Assembly: GCA_902517425.1 (NCBI GenBank)
Contig: CABYCI010000004.1
Location: 1-52,087, forward strand
Direction of reading: 5' to 3'
Length of the DNA stretch: 52,087 nt
Source: an uncultured SAR86 cluster bacterium
GTDB taxonomy: Bacteria > Pseudomonadota > Gammaproteobacteria > Magnimaribacterales > D2472
Part shown: positions 11,185-21,874 of the stretch, piece by piece
Numbering within the stretch: position 1 is the first letter of the stretch
How the letters are laid out: every line of letters starts with the position of its first letter
Notes under the pieces: model-generated
The model's input: only the letters and a program-made list of their open reading frames with translations
What the model was told of the DNA's origin: nothing
Databases searched by the model: none
Translations under genes and position numbers: made by a program

Positions 11185-11766
11185 CTACAAGCCAAGTCTT
11201 TCAGTCCAGTTATCATCAGAAGGTCTTTGATGATTTATTATCATTTCAACTAATTCTTCTGGTGAATCAGATACTAATAGTTCTTGTAGATTTGAAGAAG
11301 AAATAAAGCCCTCATCAACTGCTTTGTTAAACCATTTTAGAAGATGGTCATAGTAGCCTTCAGTATTTAAGATACCTACAGGCTTATTGATAATTCCTAG
11401 TTGATTACTTGCCATAATTTCTGCAAGCTCATCTAAAGATCCCACACCCCCTGGTAAAACAATAAATGCGTCTGATCTGGACATAAATTCATCTTTTCTA
11501 TCAAGCAAAGTCTCAGATATAACTATTTCATTTAATCTTGGATTAGCCAGCTCTAATGCATGCAAAGATTTAAGAGATATCCCTAAAACTTCAACCCCAT
11601 TATCTAAGGCGGTATCAGAAATAATTTTCATAAGTCCTACATTTCCACCACCAAAAACAACATTTATTCCTTTTTTGGCAATAGATTTTGCAACAGACTT
11701 AGCAGCACTGGCATACTCTGGATTTTTACCCTCATGAGCTCCACAAAAAATTGAAATATTCTTCAT
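11185..11766 (-). CDS. LOG family protein (cytokinin riboside 5'-monophosphate phosphoribohydrolase-like)
   Basis: VVFGGGNVGLMKIISDTAL, LPGGVGSLDELAEI (PGGxGTxxE-type motif). Confidence 0.92.
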   Translation of the reverse strand: MKNISIFCGAHEGKNPEYASAAKSVAKSIAKKGINVVFGGGNVGLMKIISDTALDNGVEVLGISLKSLHALELANPRLNEIVISETLLDRKDEFMSRSDAFIVLPGGVGSLDELAEIMASNQLGIINKPVGILNTEGYYDHLLKWFNKAVDEGFISSSNLQELLVSDSPEELVEMIINHQRPSDDNWTERLGL

Positions 11767-11773
11767 AAAATTC

Positions 11774-12211
11774 TTATATTTTAAAATTAAAAGTTACTGG
11801 TCCGTTGTTGACCAAATTTATTTCCATGAATGCTCCAAATTTTCCCTCTTCAACTCTAAGAGATGTTTTTTTAAACTCATTCACAAATTTATCATACAGT
11901 AATTTTGCATCATCAGTTTTTGCAGCCTTATGAAAGCTTGGCTTGCTTCCTTTGTTGGTAATTGCAGCTAAAGTAAACTGACTAACTATTAAAACCTCTT
12001 CATCAGAATCTTTTAAAGATCTTGAAGTTATGCCTTTTGGACCATCAAGCATTCTAAATGTTATTAACTTATCAGTCATTTCCTTTACTTCTTTGAAACT
12101 GTCATTTACCTCAAAGCAAACAAAAAGAAGACAGCCTCTTTTAATTGAAGAAAAGATTTGGTCATCAACTATAACTTCAGCTTTGGAGACTCTTTGGACA
12201 GTTGCTAACAA
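11774..12211 (-). CDS. dtd: D-aminoacyl-tRNA deacylase
   Basis: VQRVSKAEVIVD, VSQFTLAA, NNGPVTF motif. Confidence 0.94.
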   Translation of the reverse strand: MLATVQRVSKAEVIVDDQIFSSIKRGCLLFVCFEVNDSFKEVKEMTDKLITFRMLDGPKGITSRSLKDSDEEVLIVSQFTLAAITNKGSKPSFHKAAKTDDAKLLYDKFVNEFKKTSLRVEEGKFGAFMEINLVNNGPVTFNFKI

Positions 12212-12214
12212 ATT

Positions 12215-13231
12215 TTATCTGTCTTCAAGCTCTTCTTCCCATTGGCCTAAAGAGGCAAGCTTATTCATTTCTGCCCTATGAGATAATTCGTCTTGAGAAA
12301 TAAATTCATTTTCAGACTTTCCTTCCCAAGCCTTTAGAGCTGCAGCTTGAAGAGCTCTTCCATATGAAAAACTTAATTTCCATGAAAAGCCACCGATTTT
12401 ATTCATTGCATCAAGATGAGCTGTCGCTATAACATCTGATTGACCTCCAGATAAAAATGTTATTCCAGGAAGTTCTGCTGGAACATTAGCAATTAAACAG
12501 TCTAATGTTTTCTTTGCAACCTCTTCAACACCTGCCTGATCGGCAGCATCTTTACCAGAAGTAACCATATTGGGTTTTAAAAGTGTCCCTTTGATATTAA
12601 CACTAGCTTTTTCAAGATGGGAAAATAAAGATTTTAAAGATCTTTCTGTGGCTTCATAACATTCATCAATATTATGTTCGCCATCCATTAAAACCTCTGG
12701 TTCAACGATAGGAACCATGCCATTATCTTGAGCACATTTGGCATAATCAGCTAAGGCCTGCATATTTTCATCGATGCATCTGTCAGTTGGAATGCCATTG
12801 CCGATATTAATAACAGCTCTCCATTTTGTAAATTTTGCACCCATAGATGAGTACTCTTTTAATCTTTCATCTAAACCATCTAATCCTACTGTTACAGTTT
12901 CATTTGGACAATCTTCAATTGGCTGCAATCCTTTATCTACCTTGATGCCAGGAAGGGCGCCTTGATCAGATATTATATCTCTGAGCAAAGTTCCATCTTT
13001 TGCTTCTTGTCTTATTGTTTCGTCAAATAAAATTACTCCGCCTATATTCCCTTTCATACCTTTTGATCTAAAAAGCAATTCTCTATAGTCTCTTCTATTT
13101 TCTTCTGTTGAATCAACACCAATAGAATCAAACCTTTTTCCACAAGTTGGATTGCTTTCATCTGCTGCTAAGATTCCTTTTCCATCAGCAACTATAAAAG
13201 TTGCTATTTCTTCAACATTATTTAGTGACAT
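12215..13231 (-). CDS. Fructose-bisphosphate aldolase class I
   Basis: GKGILAADESNPTCGKRFDSIGV, VPIVEPEVLMDG, GTLLKPNMVTSG (Schiff-base Lys), FLSGGQSD. Confidence 0.95.
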   Translation of the reverse strand: MSLNNVEEIATFIVADGKGILAADESNPTCGKRFDSIGVDSTEENRRDYRELLFRSKGMKGNIGGVILFDETIRQEAKDGTLLRDIISDQGALPGIKVDKGLQPIEDCPNETVTVGLDGLDERLKEYSSMGAKFTKWRAVINIGNGIPTDRCIDENMQALADYAKCAQDNGMVPIVEPEVLMDGEHNIDECYEATERSLKSLFSHLEKASVNIKGTLLKPNMVTSGKDAADQAGVEEVAKKTLDCLIANVPAELPGITFLSGGQSDVIATAHLDAMNKIGGFSWKLSFSYGRALQAAALKAWEGKSENEFISQDELSHRAEMNKLASLGQWEEELEDR

Positions 13232-13234
13232 AAA

Positions 13235-14392
13235 TTAACTCCCTGTTTCTTTTGAATTTAAAACTTCGATTGATGGTAATGTCTTACCTTCCATAAATTC
13301 CAAAAAGGCTCCTCCGCCAGTTGAACAATATGATACATCATCTGGATTTATATATTTATTAATTGCAGATAAGGTTTCGCCTCCCCCAGCTAATGAAAAA
13401 GCTTCTGATTTTGAAATAGCTTTTGAGAGGCATCTTGTTCCTTCAGCAAAAAGATCATTTTCAAATACTCCAACAGGGCCATTCCAAAGGATAGTTTTTG
13501 CATCCTTTATTAAAGAGAGTGTTTCTTCTTCAATATGAAGATCTAAAATCATTTCTTCTTCTGTAATATCATTCACTGACTTTTCTTTTATATCTTTTCC
13601 TTCAAATGATTTAGATGTGGTGACAATTTTTGGAAGAACTATCTTCCCTTGATCAATAAGATCTTTTGCGATGTCTACCATTGAATTTTCAATCAAAGAT
13701 TTTCCTATATCTAATCCTGAGGCTTTCAAAAAAGTATTTGCAATACCCCCGCCAACAATTATGTGATCGGCCACCGAATTGATATATGTTATTAATTCAA
13801 GTTTTGAAGAAACTTTAGCGCCTCCAATAATTGCTATATATGGTGCTTTGAAACTATCAAGAGCTTTTGATAAGAATTTATTTTCTTTCTCCATAAGAAG
13901 GCCTGCACAAGCAATTGAAGCATGTTCAATTGCAGCATGGGTCGAAGCTTGTTCTCTATGCGCTGTCCCAAACGCATCAAAAACATATATATCTCCTAGA
14001 TTTGCTAATTTGCATCCTAAGTCTTTGCAGTTTTCTTTTTCACCATTAAAAAATCTTATATTTTCAAGAACTTGAATACCTGATTCGCTTTTAAAAATTT
14101 GTTCTGATTCTAAATCATCAATAACTTCACAAGACTCATTGATTATCTTGCTTAAAGATTCAGCAACAGGTTTTAAAGAAAATTTTTCATCAAAACTACC
14201 TTCTGTTGGCCTACCTAAATGGCTAATTAATAAAATTCTTGCTCCATGATTTAATGCAAACATGATAGTAGGAATACAAGCTTCTATTCTGGTCGAATCT
14301 AAAACAATACCATCTTTAATTGGCACATTCATGTCAACGCGTATTACAAGATTTTTAGTAGTTATATTTATTGAAGAGAGATTAATCATCAA
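13235..14392 (-). CDS. pgk: Phosphoglycerate kinase
   Basis: VIRVDMNVPIKDG, LISHLGRPTEG, AIIGGAKVSSKLE, WNGPVGVFE, GGGETLSAI. Confidence 0.97.
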   Translation of the reverse strand: MMINLSSINITTKNLVIRVDMNVPIKDGIVLDSTRIEACIPTIMFALNHGARILLISHLGRPTEGSFDEKFSLKPVAESLSKIINESCEVIDDLESEQIFKSESGIQVLENIRFFNGEKENCKDLGCKLANLGDIYVFDAFGTAHREQASTHAAIEHASIACAGLLMEKENKFLSKALDSFKAPYIAIIGGAKVSSKLELITYINSVADHIIVGGGIANTFLKASGLDIGKSLIENSMVDIAKDLIDQGKIVLPKIVTTSKSFEGKDIKEKSVNDITEEEMILDLHIEEETLSLIKDAKTILWNGPVGVFENDLFAEGTRCLSKAISKSEAFSLAGGGETLSAINKYINPDDVSYCSTGGGAFLEFMEGKTLPSIEVLNSKETGS

Positions 14393-16370
14393 TTAATGAT
14401 TTTGCTGTACCGACTACATTTTCTAAAGTAAATCCAAAATGTTCTAGCAATACGTTGCCTGGTGCTGACTCACCAAAGCTTTCTATACCAATAACTTTAT
14501 CGCTTCTATTTAGAATTTTGTACCAAGAATTAGGGTGGCCACACTCAACAACAAGAACTGGTTTAGAAGTATCAATAATGGTGTTTTGATATTCTTCACT
14601 TTGATCTAAGAAGATATCTAATGATGGCATTGACACAACATTTGCATTAATTGAGTCTTTCTCTAGTTCTACTGAAGCGTCTAATGCTAACTGAAGCTCA
14701 CTTCCTGATGCAACTATAGTGATATCAGAAGTGTCATTTGCTTTGAGTAAGTATCCACCCATTTGAATAGAATTAAGTTGTTCTGGTGTTCTAGTAATTG
14801 CTGAAGTACCTTGCCTACTAAAAATAAGGCATGTAGGAGTTTTTTTTGAACTCACTGCATCTTTCCAAGCAACGGCTGTCTCAACTAAATCAGCTGGCCT
14901 CCAATTATTTAAATTAGGCGTCGATCTTAAAGTTACCATATGTTCTATTGGCTGATGTGTTGGGCCATCTTCACCAAGAGCTACTGAATCATGAGTATAA
15001 ACAAAAATGTTTGGAAGACCCATAAGAGCTGATAGTCTTACCGCATTTCTAGCATAATCGGTAAATACTAAGAAGGTGGCTCCGTATGGCTTAATCCCGC
15101 CATGTAGAACCATACCATTCATTATTGCAGACATTCCAAATTCCCTAACACCATAATTAATATGATTTCCAGAAGGGTTTTTGTTAGAGAAAGTTGAGCT
15201 AGATGCTGAATAAGTGTTATTAGACGGTGTTAAATCTGCTGATCCACCAATTAGTTCAGGCATTTCTTTTACAAAAAAATCTAAACAGGCCTTGGAAGCT
15301 TTTCGTGTTGCCATTGATGGATTGTTTAAATTGCAATCATCAAGAAACGCTTTAAAATTTTCTTCAAAGTTTTCAGGCATTTGTCCTTTTATTCTTCTAA
15401 GTAACTCGATTGATTCATCTGGATACTTTTCTTGATAGTTTTTAACTATTTCATCCCAATTAGCATTTACTTTGTTTCCAGAATCTTTCGAATTCCAAAA
15501 TTCATATATATCTTCAGGTACTTCAAAAGGAGAGTATTGCCAATCGAGAGCTTTTCTCGTTTTTTCAATCTCTTCATCTCCCAATGGAGCGCCATGAACA
15601 TCTGCAGTTCCAGACTTATTTGGCGAACCAAAACCAATTGTTGTTTTACAAAATATCATCGATGGCTTATTTGTTTCATTTTTTGCTTTAACTATTGCTT
15701 CATTAATGTCTTCAACGTTATGACCATCAACGCAGATTGTTTGCCAGCCATATCCATCAAATCTTTTGACTGAATCGTCTGTAAACCAATTTTCTATTTC
15801 TCCGTCAATAGAAATTCCATTCTGATCATAGAAACATATTAATTTTCCTAGATTATGAGTACTGGCAAAAGAACATGCCTCATGAGAAACACCCTCCATT
15901 AAGCAACCATCGCCAAGAAATACGTATGTATAGTGATCAATGGGTTTGATGTCTTCTTTGTTAAATTCTGCTGCCAATATCTTTTCAGATATCGCCATAC
16001 CAACAGCATTTCCAATTCCTTGCCCTAAAGGACCTGTTGTTGTTTCTATACCTGTATCTAAATCATATTCTGGATGGCCTGGTGTTTTAGATCTTAATTG
16101 CCTGAAGTCTTTAATATCATCAATAGATAAAGCATATCCAGTAAGATGGAGCAAACTATATAAAAGCATTGAGCCATGACCATTTGATAATACAAATCTA
16201 TCTCTATTGAACCAAGTTGGATTTAATGGATTATGTTGTAAATGATTCTTCCATAAAGCTGTAGCAATTTCTGCCATTCCCATGGGCATTCCGGGGTGAC
16301 CTGAGTTTGCTTTTTGAACAGCATCAATCGACAAAAATCTAAGAGCATTTATTGGATCTGATTGGCGCAA
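14382..16370 (-). CDS. tkt: Transketolase
   Basis: NALRFLSIDAVQKANSGHPGMPMGMAEIA, GDGCLMEGVSHEA, HDSVALGEDGPTHQP. Confidence 0.97.
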   Translation of the reverse strand: MRQSDPINALRFLSIDAVQKANSGHPGMPMGMAEIATALWKNHLQHNPLNPTWFNRDRFVLSNGHGSMLLYSLLHLTGYALSIDDIKDFRQLRSKTPGHPEYDLDTGIETTTGPLGQGIGNAVGMAISEKILAAEFNKEDIKPIDHYTYVFLGDGCLMEGVSHEACSFASTHNLGKLICFYDQNGISIDGEIENWFTDDSVKRFDGYGWQTICVDGHNVEDINEAIVKAKNETNKPSMIFCKTTIGFGSPNKSGTADVHGAPLGDEEIEKTRKALDWQYSPFEVPEDIYEFWNSKDSGNKVNANWDEIVKNYQEKYPDESIELLRRIKGQMPENFEENFKAFLDDCNLNNPSMATRKASKACLDFFVKEMPELIGGSADLTPSNNTYSASSSTFSNKNPSGNHINYGVREFGMSAIMNGMVLHGGIKPYGATFLVFTDYARNAVRLSALMGLPNIFVYTHDSVALGEDGPTHQPIEHMVTLRSTPNLNNWRPADLVETAVAWKDAVSSKKTPTCLIFSRQGTSAITRTPEQLNSIQMGGYLLKANDTSDITIVASGSELQLALDASVELEKDSINANVVSMPSLDIFLDQSEEYQNTIIDTSKPVLVVECGHPNSWYKILNRSDKVIGIESFGESAPGNVLLEHFGFTLENVVGTAKSLIDD

Positions 16371-16525
16371 AATTAATTTCCCCGTTTGCTTTAGTGGATA
16401 ATAATATTTTTAAGATAAAAAGCATAGATAAAATTGAATTTTTTCAAATAAAGTAGTTAAATTGAGTGCGCATTATTTTTTTTTAAAAAATATTGTCATA
16501 TTTTAGAGTTTCGGGGAGAAAACAT

Positions 16526-17680
16526 ATGAGTTACATTTTTACATCGGAATCAGTTTCCGCAGGGCATCCAGACAAGGTGTGTGATCAAATTTCAGATGCA
16601 GTTTTAGATGCATACTTATCAGAGGATCCAAATAGCAGGGTTGCTTGTGAAACTATGATTAAAAATAATATGGTTTTTATTGCTGGTGAAATAACATCAC
16701 TAGGAAGTCCAGACTTAGAGCCAGTTGTCAGGAAAACCATTAATGATATTGGTTATGATACAGATGAATATGGTTTTAATGGAGATACCTGTGAATTTAC
16801 AAATCTTGTATTTGAGCAATCGCCAGATATTTCTCAGGGAGTTACCGAAGGTGAAGGTGAAAACCTGGAACAAGGTGCTGGTGATCAGGGGTTAATGTTT
16901 GGCTATGCTTGCACAGAAACTGAATCATTAATGCCTCTACCAATTGATCTTTCACATAGATTGGTAAAGAAACAGGCCGATGTAATGAAAAGCAATGAAC
17001 TGCCTTGGTTAAGGCCAGATGCTAAGAGCCAAGTGAGCGCAATTTATTCAGATGATGGAAAAACTATTGAAGGTTTATCTGCAATAGTACTTTCAACTCA
17101 ACATGATGAGGACGTCACTCAAGAAGAAATAAAAGAAGGCGTAATGGAAAAAATTATTAAGCCTATCGTCCCTAATGAATGGATTTTAGACTCAACAAAT
17201 ATATACATAAATCCAACAGGTAAATTTGTTATTGGTGGTCCAGTTGGTGATTGCGGCCTTACTGGAAGAAAAATAATTGTTGATACCTATGGCGGTATGG
17301 CAAGGCATGGGGGTGGTGCTTTTTCTGGAAAAGACCCATCAAAAGTAGATCGATCAGCTGCATATGCTGCAAGATACGTAGCAAAAAATATTGTTGCTGC
17401 TGGTTTAGCCGATTATTGTGAAATACAAGTTTCATATGCCATCGGTGTTGCGAAACCAACATCTATAAATGTAAATACATTTAACAGTGAAAAAATATCA
17501 AAAGAAGCAATTGAAAAAATTGTAGAAGAAAAGTTTGATTTAAGACCTAAGAGTCTTATCAATATGCTTGATCTAAAAAGACCTATCTATCTTCCAACTG
17601 CTGCGTATGGACACTTTGGAAGAACTGATATTGATCTTTCGTGGGAAAGAACAGATAAAGCTTCAGAAATTTCACAATAA
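16526..17680 (+). CDS. metK: S-adenosylmethionine synthetase
   Basis: [59 protein letters not shown] at 16526 has a ggggag SD (track start 16493). Confidence 0.97.
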   Translation: MSYIFTSESVSAGHPDKVCDQISDAVLDAYLSEDPNSRVACETMIKNNMVFIAGEITSLGSPDLEPVVRKTINDIGYDTDEYGFNGDTCEFTNLVFEQSPDISQGVTEGEGENLEQGAGDQGLMFGYACTETESLMPLPIDLSHRLVKKQADVMKSNELPWLRPDAKSQVSAIYSDDGKTIEGLSAIVLSTQHDEDVTQEEIKEGVMEKIIKPIVPNEWILDSTNIYINPTGKFVIGGPVGDCGLTGRKIIVDTYGGMARHGGGAFSGKDPSKVDRSAAYAARYVAKNIVAAGLADYCEIQVSYAIGVAKPTSINVNTFNSEKISKEAIEKIVEEKFDLRPKSLINMLDLKRPIYLPTAAYGHFGRTDIDLSWERTDKASEISQ

Positions 17681-17710
17681 ATATTAAATAAATTAAATAA
17701 GGAAATAAAA

Positions 17711-19105
17711 ATGGAAAATGACTATAAAGTTGCTGATATAAATCTTGCTGAATTTGGAAGAAGGGAGATATCTCTTGCAGAAAATGAAATGCCAGCATTA
17801 ATGGCTTTGAGAGATAAATATAGATCTGAGCAACCTCTTGCTGGTGCAAAAATTATGGGTTGTATTCATATGACAATTCAGACCGCTGTCTTAATGGAAA
17901 CATTAATAGATTTGGGTGCTGAATTAAGATGGTCATCATGCAATATTTTTTCAACACAAGATCATGCAGCCGCAGCTATGGCAGCAAGAGGAGTCCCAAC
18001 ATTTGCTTGGAAAGGTGAAACAGATGAGGAGTTTGAGTGGTGTATTGAACAAACTATCTGTAAGGACGGCAAACCGTGGGATGCAAATATGATTCTTGAT
18101 GATGGAAGTGATCTTACCGCCATGGTTCATGAAAAATTTCCTGAAATGTTGGAGACTATTCATGGCGTCTCAGAAGAAACCACAACAGGAGTTCATAGAC
18201 TTAAAGAAATGCTTGAAAAGGGTGAATTAAAAGTTCCAGCAATTAATGTTAATGACTCTGTTACTAAGGCAAAAAATGATAACAAGTATGGTTGTAGACA
18301 TAGTCTTAACGATGCTCTTAAAAGAGGTACCGATATGCTTCTAATGGGTAAAAGAGGTCTAGTGATTGGATACGGAGACGTTGGTAAGGGATCAGCAGCA
18401 AGTCTTGCTCAAGAAGGCATGATTGTAAGTGTTGTAGAATCCGATCCTATATGTGCTATGCAAGCATGCATGGATGGTTTTTCAGTTGTGTCCTGTTACA
18501 AAGATGGTTCTGTTACAAGAAATCCTGAAGACATTGATATGCAAGTTATGGGCAATACTGATTTGATTGTTACCACAACTGGTAACGTCAATGTTTGTGA
18601 TTCAGCAATGCTAAGTACTCTAAAAAATACAGCAGTGGTTTGTAATATTGGTCACTTTGATAATGAAATTGATACTGCATTCATGAGAGAAAACTATTAT
18701 TGGGATGAAATAAAACCTCAAGTTCATAGAATTTTTAGGGATACAAAACCGGATGGCACTCCTGACCTTTCTAGTAAAAACTATCTTGTTCTTCTAGCTG
18801 AAGGTCGATTGGTTAATCTTGGTAACGCAACGGGACATCCAAGTAGAATTATGGATGGATCCTTTGCAAACCAAGTCCTTGCCCAGATACATTTATATAA
18901 ACAAGGGTTTGCAAATATTAATGATGAAGATACTAAAGCAGAAATGATCACAGTTGAAGTTCTTCCTAAAAAGTTAGATGAAGAGGTTGCAGCTTTAATG
19001 GTTGCTGGCTTTGGCGGCACTATAACTCAGCTTACACAAGATCAAGCAGATTACATTAATGTCCCTAAAGAAGGTCCTTTCAAAGAAGAAAGTTACAAAT
19101 ATTAA
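17711..19105 (+). CDS. ahcY: Adenosylhomocysteinase
   Basis: [44 protein letters not shown]. Confidence 0.97.
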   Translation: MENDYKVADINLAEFGRREISLAENEMPALMALRDKYRSEQPLAGAKIMGCIHMTIQTAVLMETLIDLGAELRWSSCNIFSTQDHAAAAMAARGVPTFAWKGETDEEFEWCIEQTICKDGKPWDANMILDDGSDLTAMVHEKFPEMLETIHGVSEETTTGVHRLKEMLEKGELKVPAINVNDSVTKAKNDNKYGCRHSLNDALKRGTDMLLMGKRGLVIGYGDVGKGSAASLAQEGMIVSVVESDPICAMQACMDGFSVVSCYKDGSVTRNPEDIDMQVMGNTDLIVTTTGNVNVCDSAMLSTLKNTAVVCNIGHFDNEIDTAFMRENYYWDEIKPQVHRIFRDTKPDGTPDLSSKNYLVLLAEGRLVNLGNATGHPSRIMDGSFANQVLAQIHLYKQGFANINDEDTKAEMITVEVLPKKLDEEVAALMVAGFGGTITQLTQDQADYINVPKEGPFKEESYKY

Positions 19106-19116
19106 AATTTAAAGTT

Positions 19117-19146
19117 CATATTATGGGTATTTTTGCCCATAATATG
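19117..19146. terminator. Perfect 11-bp stem-loop between ahcY and lptM (non-canonical terminator or processing site)
   Basis: CATATTATGGG-tatttttg-CCCATAATATG; no clear T-tract after the stem on either strand. Confidence 0.5.
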
Positions 19147-19150
19147 GCTT

Positions 19151-19234
19151 GTGAATATTTATAAAATAGTTATAACTCTTTGTCTCCTTATCTATCTCCA
19201 TGGTTGTGGAGTCAAAGGCCCTATTATTTTTTAA
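19151..19234 (+). CDS. lptM: Small lipoprotein, LptM/YifL-like (GTG start, 27 aa)
   Basis: Hand translation (V/M)NIYKIVITLCLLIYLHGCGVKGPIIF*; lipobox LHGC followed by G-x-KGP typical of LptM; located just upstream of lysA/dapF. Confidence 0.72.
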   Translation: MNIYKIVITLCLLIYLHGCGVKGPIIF

Positions 19235-19249
19235 TACCTTAAATCTAGA

Positions 19250-20489
19250 ATGGACTATTTTTCTTACAAAAATAACAAACTATATTGTGAAGATGTGGAT
19301 CTTCAAGAAATAGCTAAGGAATGTGGAACTCCTTGTTATGTTTATTCAAAAAAAACATTAGAAAGGCATGTTGAAGTATACAAAAATGCTTTCAAAACTA
19401 AAGATAACTTAATTTGTTTTTTCAGTTAAATCCTTAAGCAACATCTCAATACTTGAATTGATAAATAAGAAGGGTTGTGGTTTTGATGTTGTTTCTGGCG
19501 GTGAGTTAAGAAGAGCTCTGCATGTTGGTGCTGATCCTAAGAAAATAATTTTTAGTGGTGTTGGCAAATCGTACGAAGAGATTCTTTTAGGAGTTCAAAA
19601 TAATATTCTTTCTTTTAATATTGAGTCAGAAGCAGAGGTTTATAGAATTGAAGAAATTGCATCATCGCAGAACAAAATTGTAGATGTTGGCATCAGGTTC
19701 AATCCAGAAGTCGATTCTGGAGGGCATGAGTATATAAAAACTGGTAGAAAAGGAGATAAGTTTGGAATATCTTCAAATGATTCAATTTTAGAGATTGCTG
19801 ATTATATTTATCAATCAAAAAATCTTAATTTAGTAGGCTTAGCGTGTCATATAGGATCTCAAATACTAGATCTAGAAAGCTATCGACTAACTGCTAAAAA
19901 CATAAAAGAACTTTCAATTAATATAAAAAAGATTGGGCATAAATTAAATTTTCTTGATCTTGGAGGAGGTCTTGGAATTCCTTATGAAAATGATAAAACC
20001 CCATCACCTGAAGAATTAATCTCAATTATTGAAGAAGAACTAATAGATATAGACGAAATGATTGTTCTAGAGCCTGGTAGAAGTATTTCAGGAAATGCAG
20101 GAATTCTTCTTACTACAGTTGAATATATTAAAGATAATTTTTTAATTGCTGATGCAGCTATGAATGATCTTCTTAGGCCTGCTTTATACAAAGCAAAACA
20201 TGACGTATGGAATTTGAAAGAAACAAAGACTATTGATCAAATTTGGACAATTGTTGGTCCAGTCTGTGAGTCATCGGATGTTATTGCAAAAGAGCATCGG
20301 ATCAATGCTGATGAAGGCGATGTTCTTGCAATTAAGACTGCTGGTGCATATGGGTTTGTGATGTCTTCAAATTACAACTCTAGAATGCGACCAGCTGAAG
20401 TTCTAGTTGACGATGAAACATTCAATATTATCCGCTCAAGAGAATCATTTGATGATCTTATAAAAAATGAAATGAATCTAAATGATTAA
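19250..20489 (+). CDS. lysA: Diaminopimelate decarboxylase, disrupted by an apparent +1 frameshift at 19417-19422
   Basis: Frame 1 from ATG 19250: MDYFSYKNNKLYCEDVDLQEIAKECGTPCYVYSKKTLERHVEVYKNAFKTKDNLICFFS*; dropping one T from the T6 run restores LICFSVKSLSNISILELINKKGCGFDVVSGGELRRAL... continuing into the 343-aa ORF at 19458. Confidence 0.93.
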
Positions 20490-21258
20490 TTTTGAGAAAT
20501 GGCATGGCAATGGGAATGATTTTGTCATTATTAACTCCATTGAGGAGAGCATTAAGCTAAAAAAAAGTTTTATAAAAAAAACTGCGGACCGGAATATGGG
20601 TGTTGGATTTGATCAGTTAATCCATATTGGGTTGCCTACAAAGGATAATCATGACTTCTTTGTAAAATTTTATAACGCTGATGGATCGGAGGCAGGAATG
20701 TGTCTAAATGGAATAAGATGTGCATCTTCATATGTTTGGAAAAAGAGCCTAGCACCCAAGAGAGAAATAAATCTAAGAACTAAGCATATGAATATAAAGT
20801 GTTCTCCTAAAGGAGATAGCCAAGTTTCGGCACTTATAAGAAGACCTTGTAAAATAGATAATCAATTACTAGATAAAAAATTAAAGAAAATTATTAGTAA
20901 TGACATTTTCTTATCAAATATTGGTAATAATCATTTAGGAATTAAAATGCAGTCGGTGGAAAAAGTTGATCTAAATATGCTCTATAAAAAAATAGAGAAA
21001 CTCATTAAGAGCTTAGATATAAATTTATCAATATTTACTAAGAAGGATAAATTCATCCAAATTAGAACATACGAAAATGGAGTTGGTGAAACTCTTTCAT
21101 GTGGTTCGGCTGCTCTATGTGTTGCTTCACATTTTATAAATGATAAGGCAATAAAAATAAAATCATTTGGGGGACAGCTAAGATTTGAAAATCATCAAGA
21201 TGGTATATTAATGTCTGGGCCTACTAATTTTATTTATAAAGGAAATATTGATGAGTAA
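20482..21258 (+). CDS. dapF: Diaminopimelate epimerase
   Basis: FEKWHGNGNDFVII, GSEAGMCLNGIRC, ENGVGETLSCGSAA (catalytic Cys motifs). Confidence 0.96.
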   Translation: MINFEKWHGNGNDFVIINSIEESIKLKKSFIKKTADRNMGVGFDQLIHIGLPTKDNHDFFVKFYNADGSEAGMCLNGIRCASSYVWKKSLAPKREINLRTKHMNIKCSPKGDSQVSALIRRPCKIDNQLLDKKLKKIISNDIFLSNIGNNHLGIKMQSVEKVDLNMLYKKIEKLIKSLDINLSIFTKKDKFIQIRTYENGVGETLSCGSAALCVASHFINDKAIKIKSFGGQLRFENHQDGILMSGPTNFIYKGNIDE

Positions 21259-21871
21259 AGAACTGGATCCTAAAGATGTAGAATTATTTCTATTAGATAA
21301 TTTAAATTTCTTTGAATCAAGAGAATCTTTGGTTGGGGAGTTAAATTTTAAGCACTCTTCTGCTTCTGCAGCCTCTATTCTTGAGAGGCAGGTTAAAAAA
21401 TTAAGAGAAGAGCATAAAAGTTTAATGGATCTTCTGTCGTCCTTTATAAAGACGGCATCTATTAATGAGGATCTTTTCAATAAATCAAAAGATCTAACGT
21501 TAGAGATTTTAGATTCTGGCACCAAGCAGGAGACCGTAAATGTAGTTGAATCAAGTTTTAGTAATGACTTTAAAGTTGATAAATGTTCGCTAGAATTTTA
21601 TAAAAATACTGAGATTGACGAAATTGAAAATATTACTGGCCTTTCTTTTCATAAAGGGGCTATTCATTGTGGTTCTTTTTCATCCGAAAAAATGAATGCC
21701 TTATTTAAAGATGAGACTATTCAATCAATGGTAATTGCTGTGGTGGTTGTTAAAAATGAAATTGGGTTATTAAAACTTGGAAGTCTTGATAGAACTAAAT
21801 ATCTTGGCGATGAAGACACAACATTTATTCAATATATTAGAGATATTTTAGAAGTGAAATTAACTAAGTGA
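21248..21871 (+). CDS. DUF484 family protein
   Basis: Conserved position dapF-DUF484-xerC; N-terminal VELFLLDNLNFFESRESLVGELNFKHSS.AASILERQV. Confidence 0.88.
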   Translation: MMSKELDPKDVELFLLDNLNFFESRESLVGELNFKHSSASAASILERQVKKLREEHKSLMDLLSSFIKTASINEDLFNKSKDLTLEILDSGTKQETVNVVESSFSNDFKVDKCSLEFYKNTEIDEIENITGLSFHKGAIHCGSFSSEKMNALFKDETIQSMVIAVVVVKNEIGLLKLGSLDRTKYLGDEDTTFIQYIRDILEVKLTK

Positions 21872-21874
21872 TGT

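Noticed and set aside
15432-15773. 113-aa plus-strand ORF antisense to tkt
   Set aside because: Phe/Ile-rich shadow ORF with no start-site or family support.
16371-16525. Possible SAM-sensing riboswitch in the metK leader
   Set aside because: I could not match SAM-I/II/IV/V core sequences; only an AT-rich stretch and a good SD (ggggag) are visible. An Infernal scan with Rfam SAM models would settle it.
17681-17710. SAH riboswitch upstream of ahcY
   Set aside because: The 30-nt gap is too short for the known SAH riboswitch.
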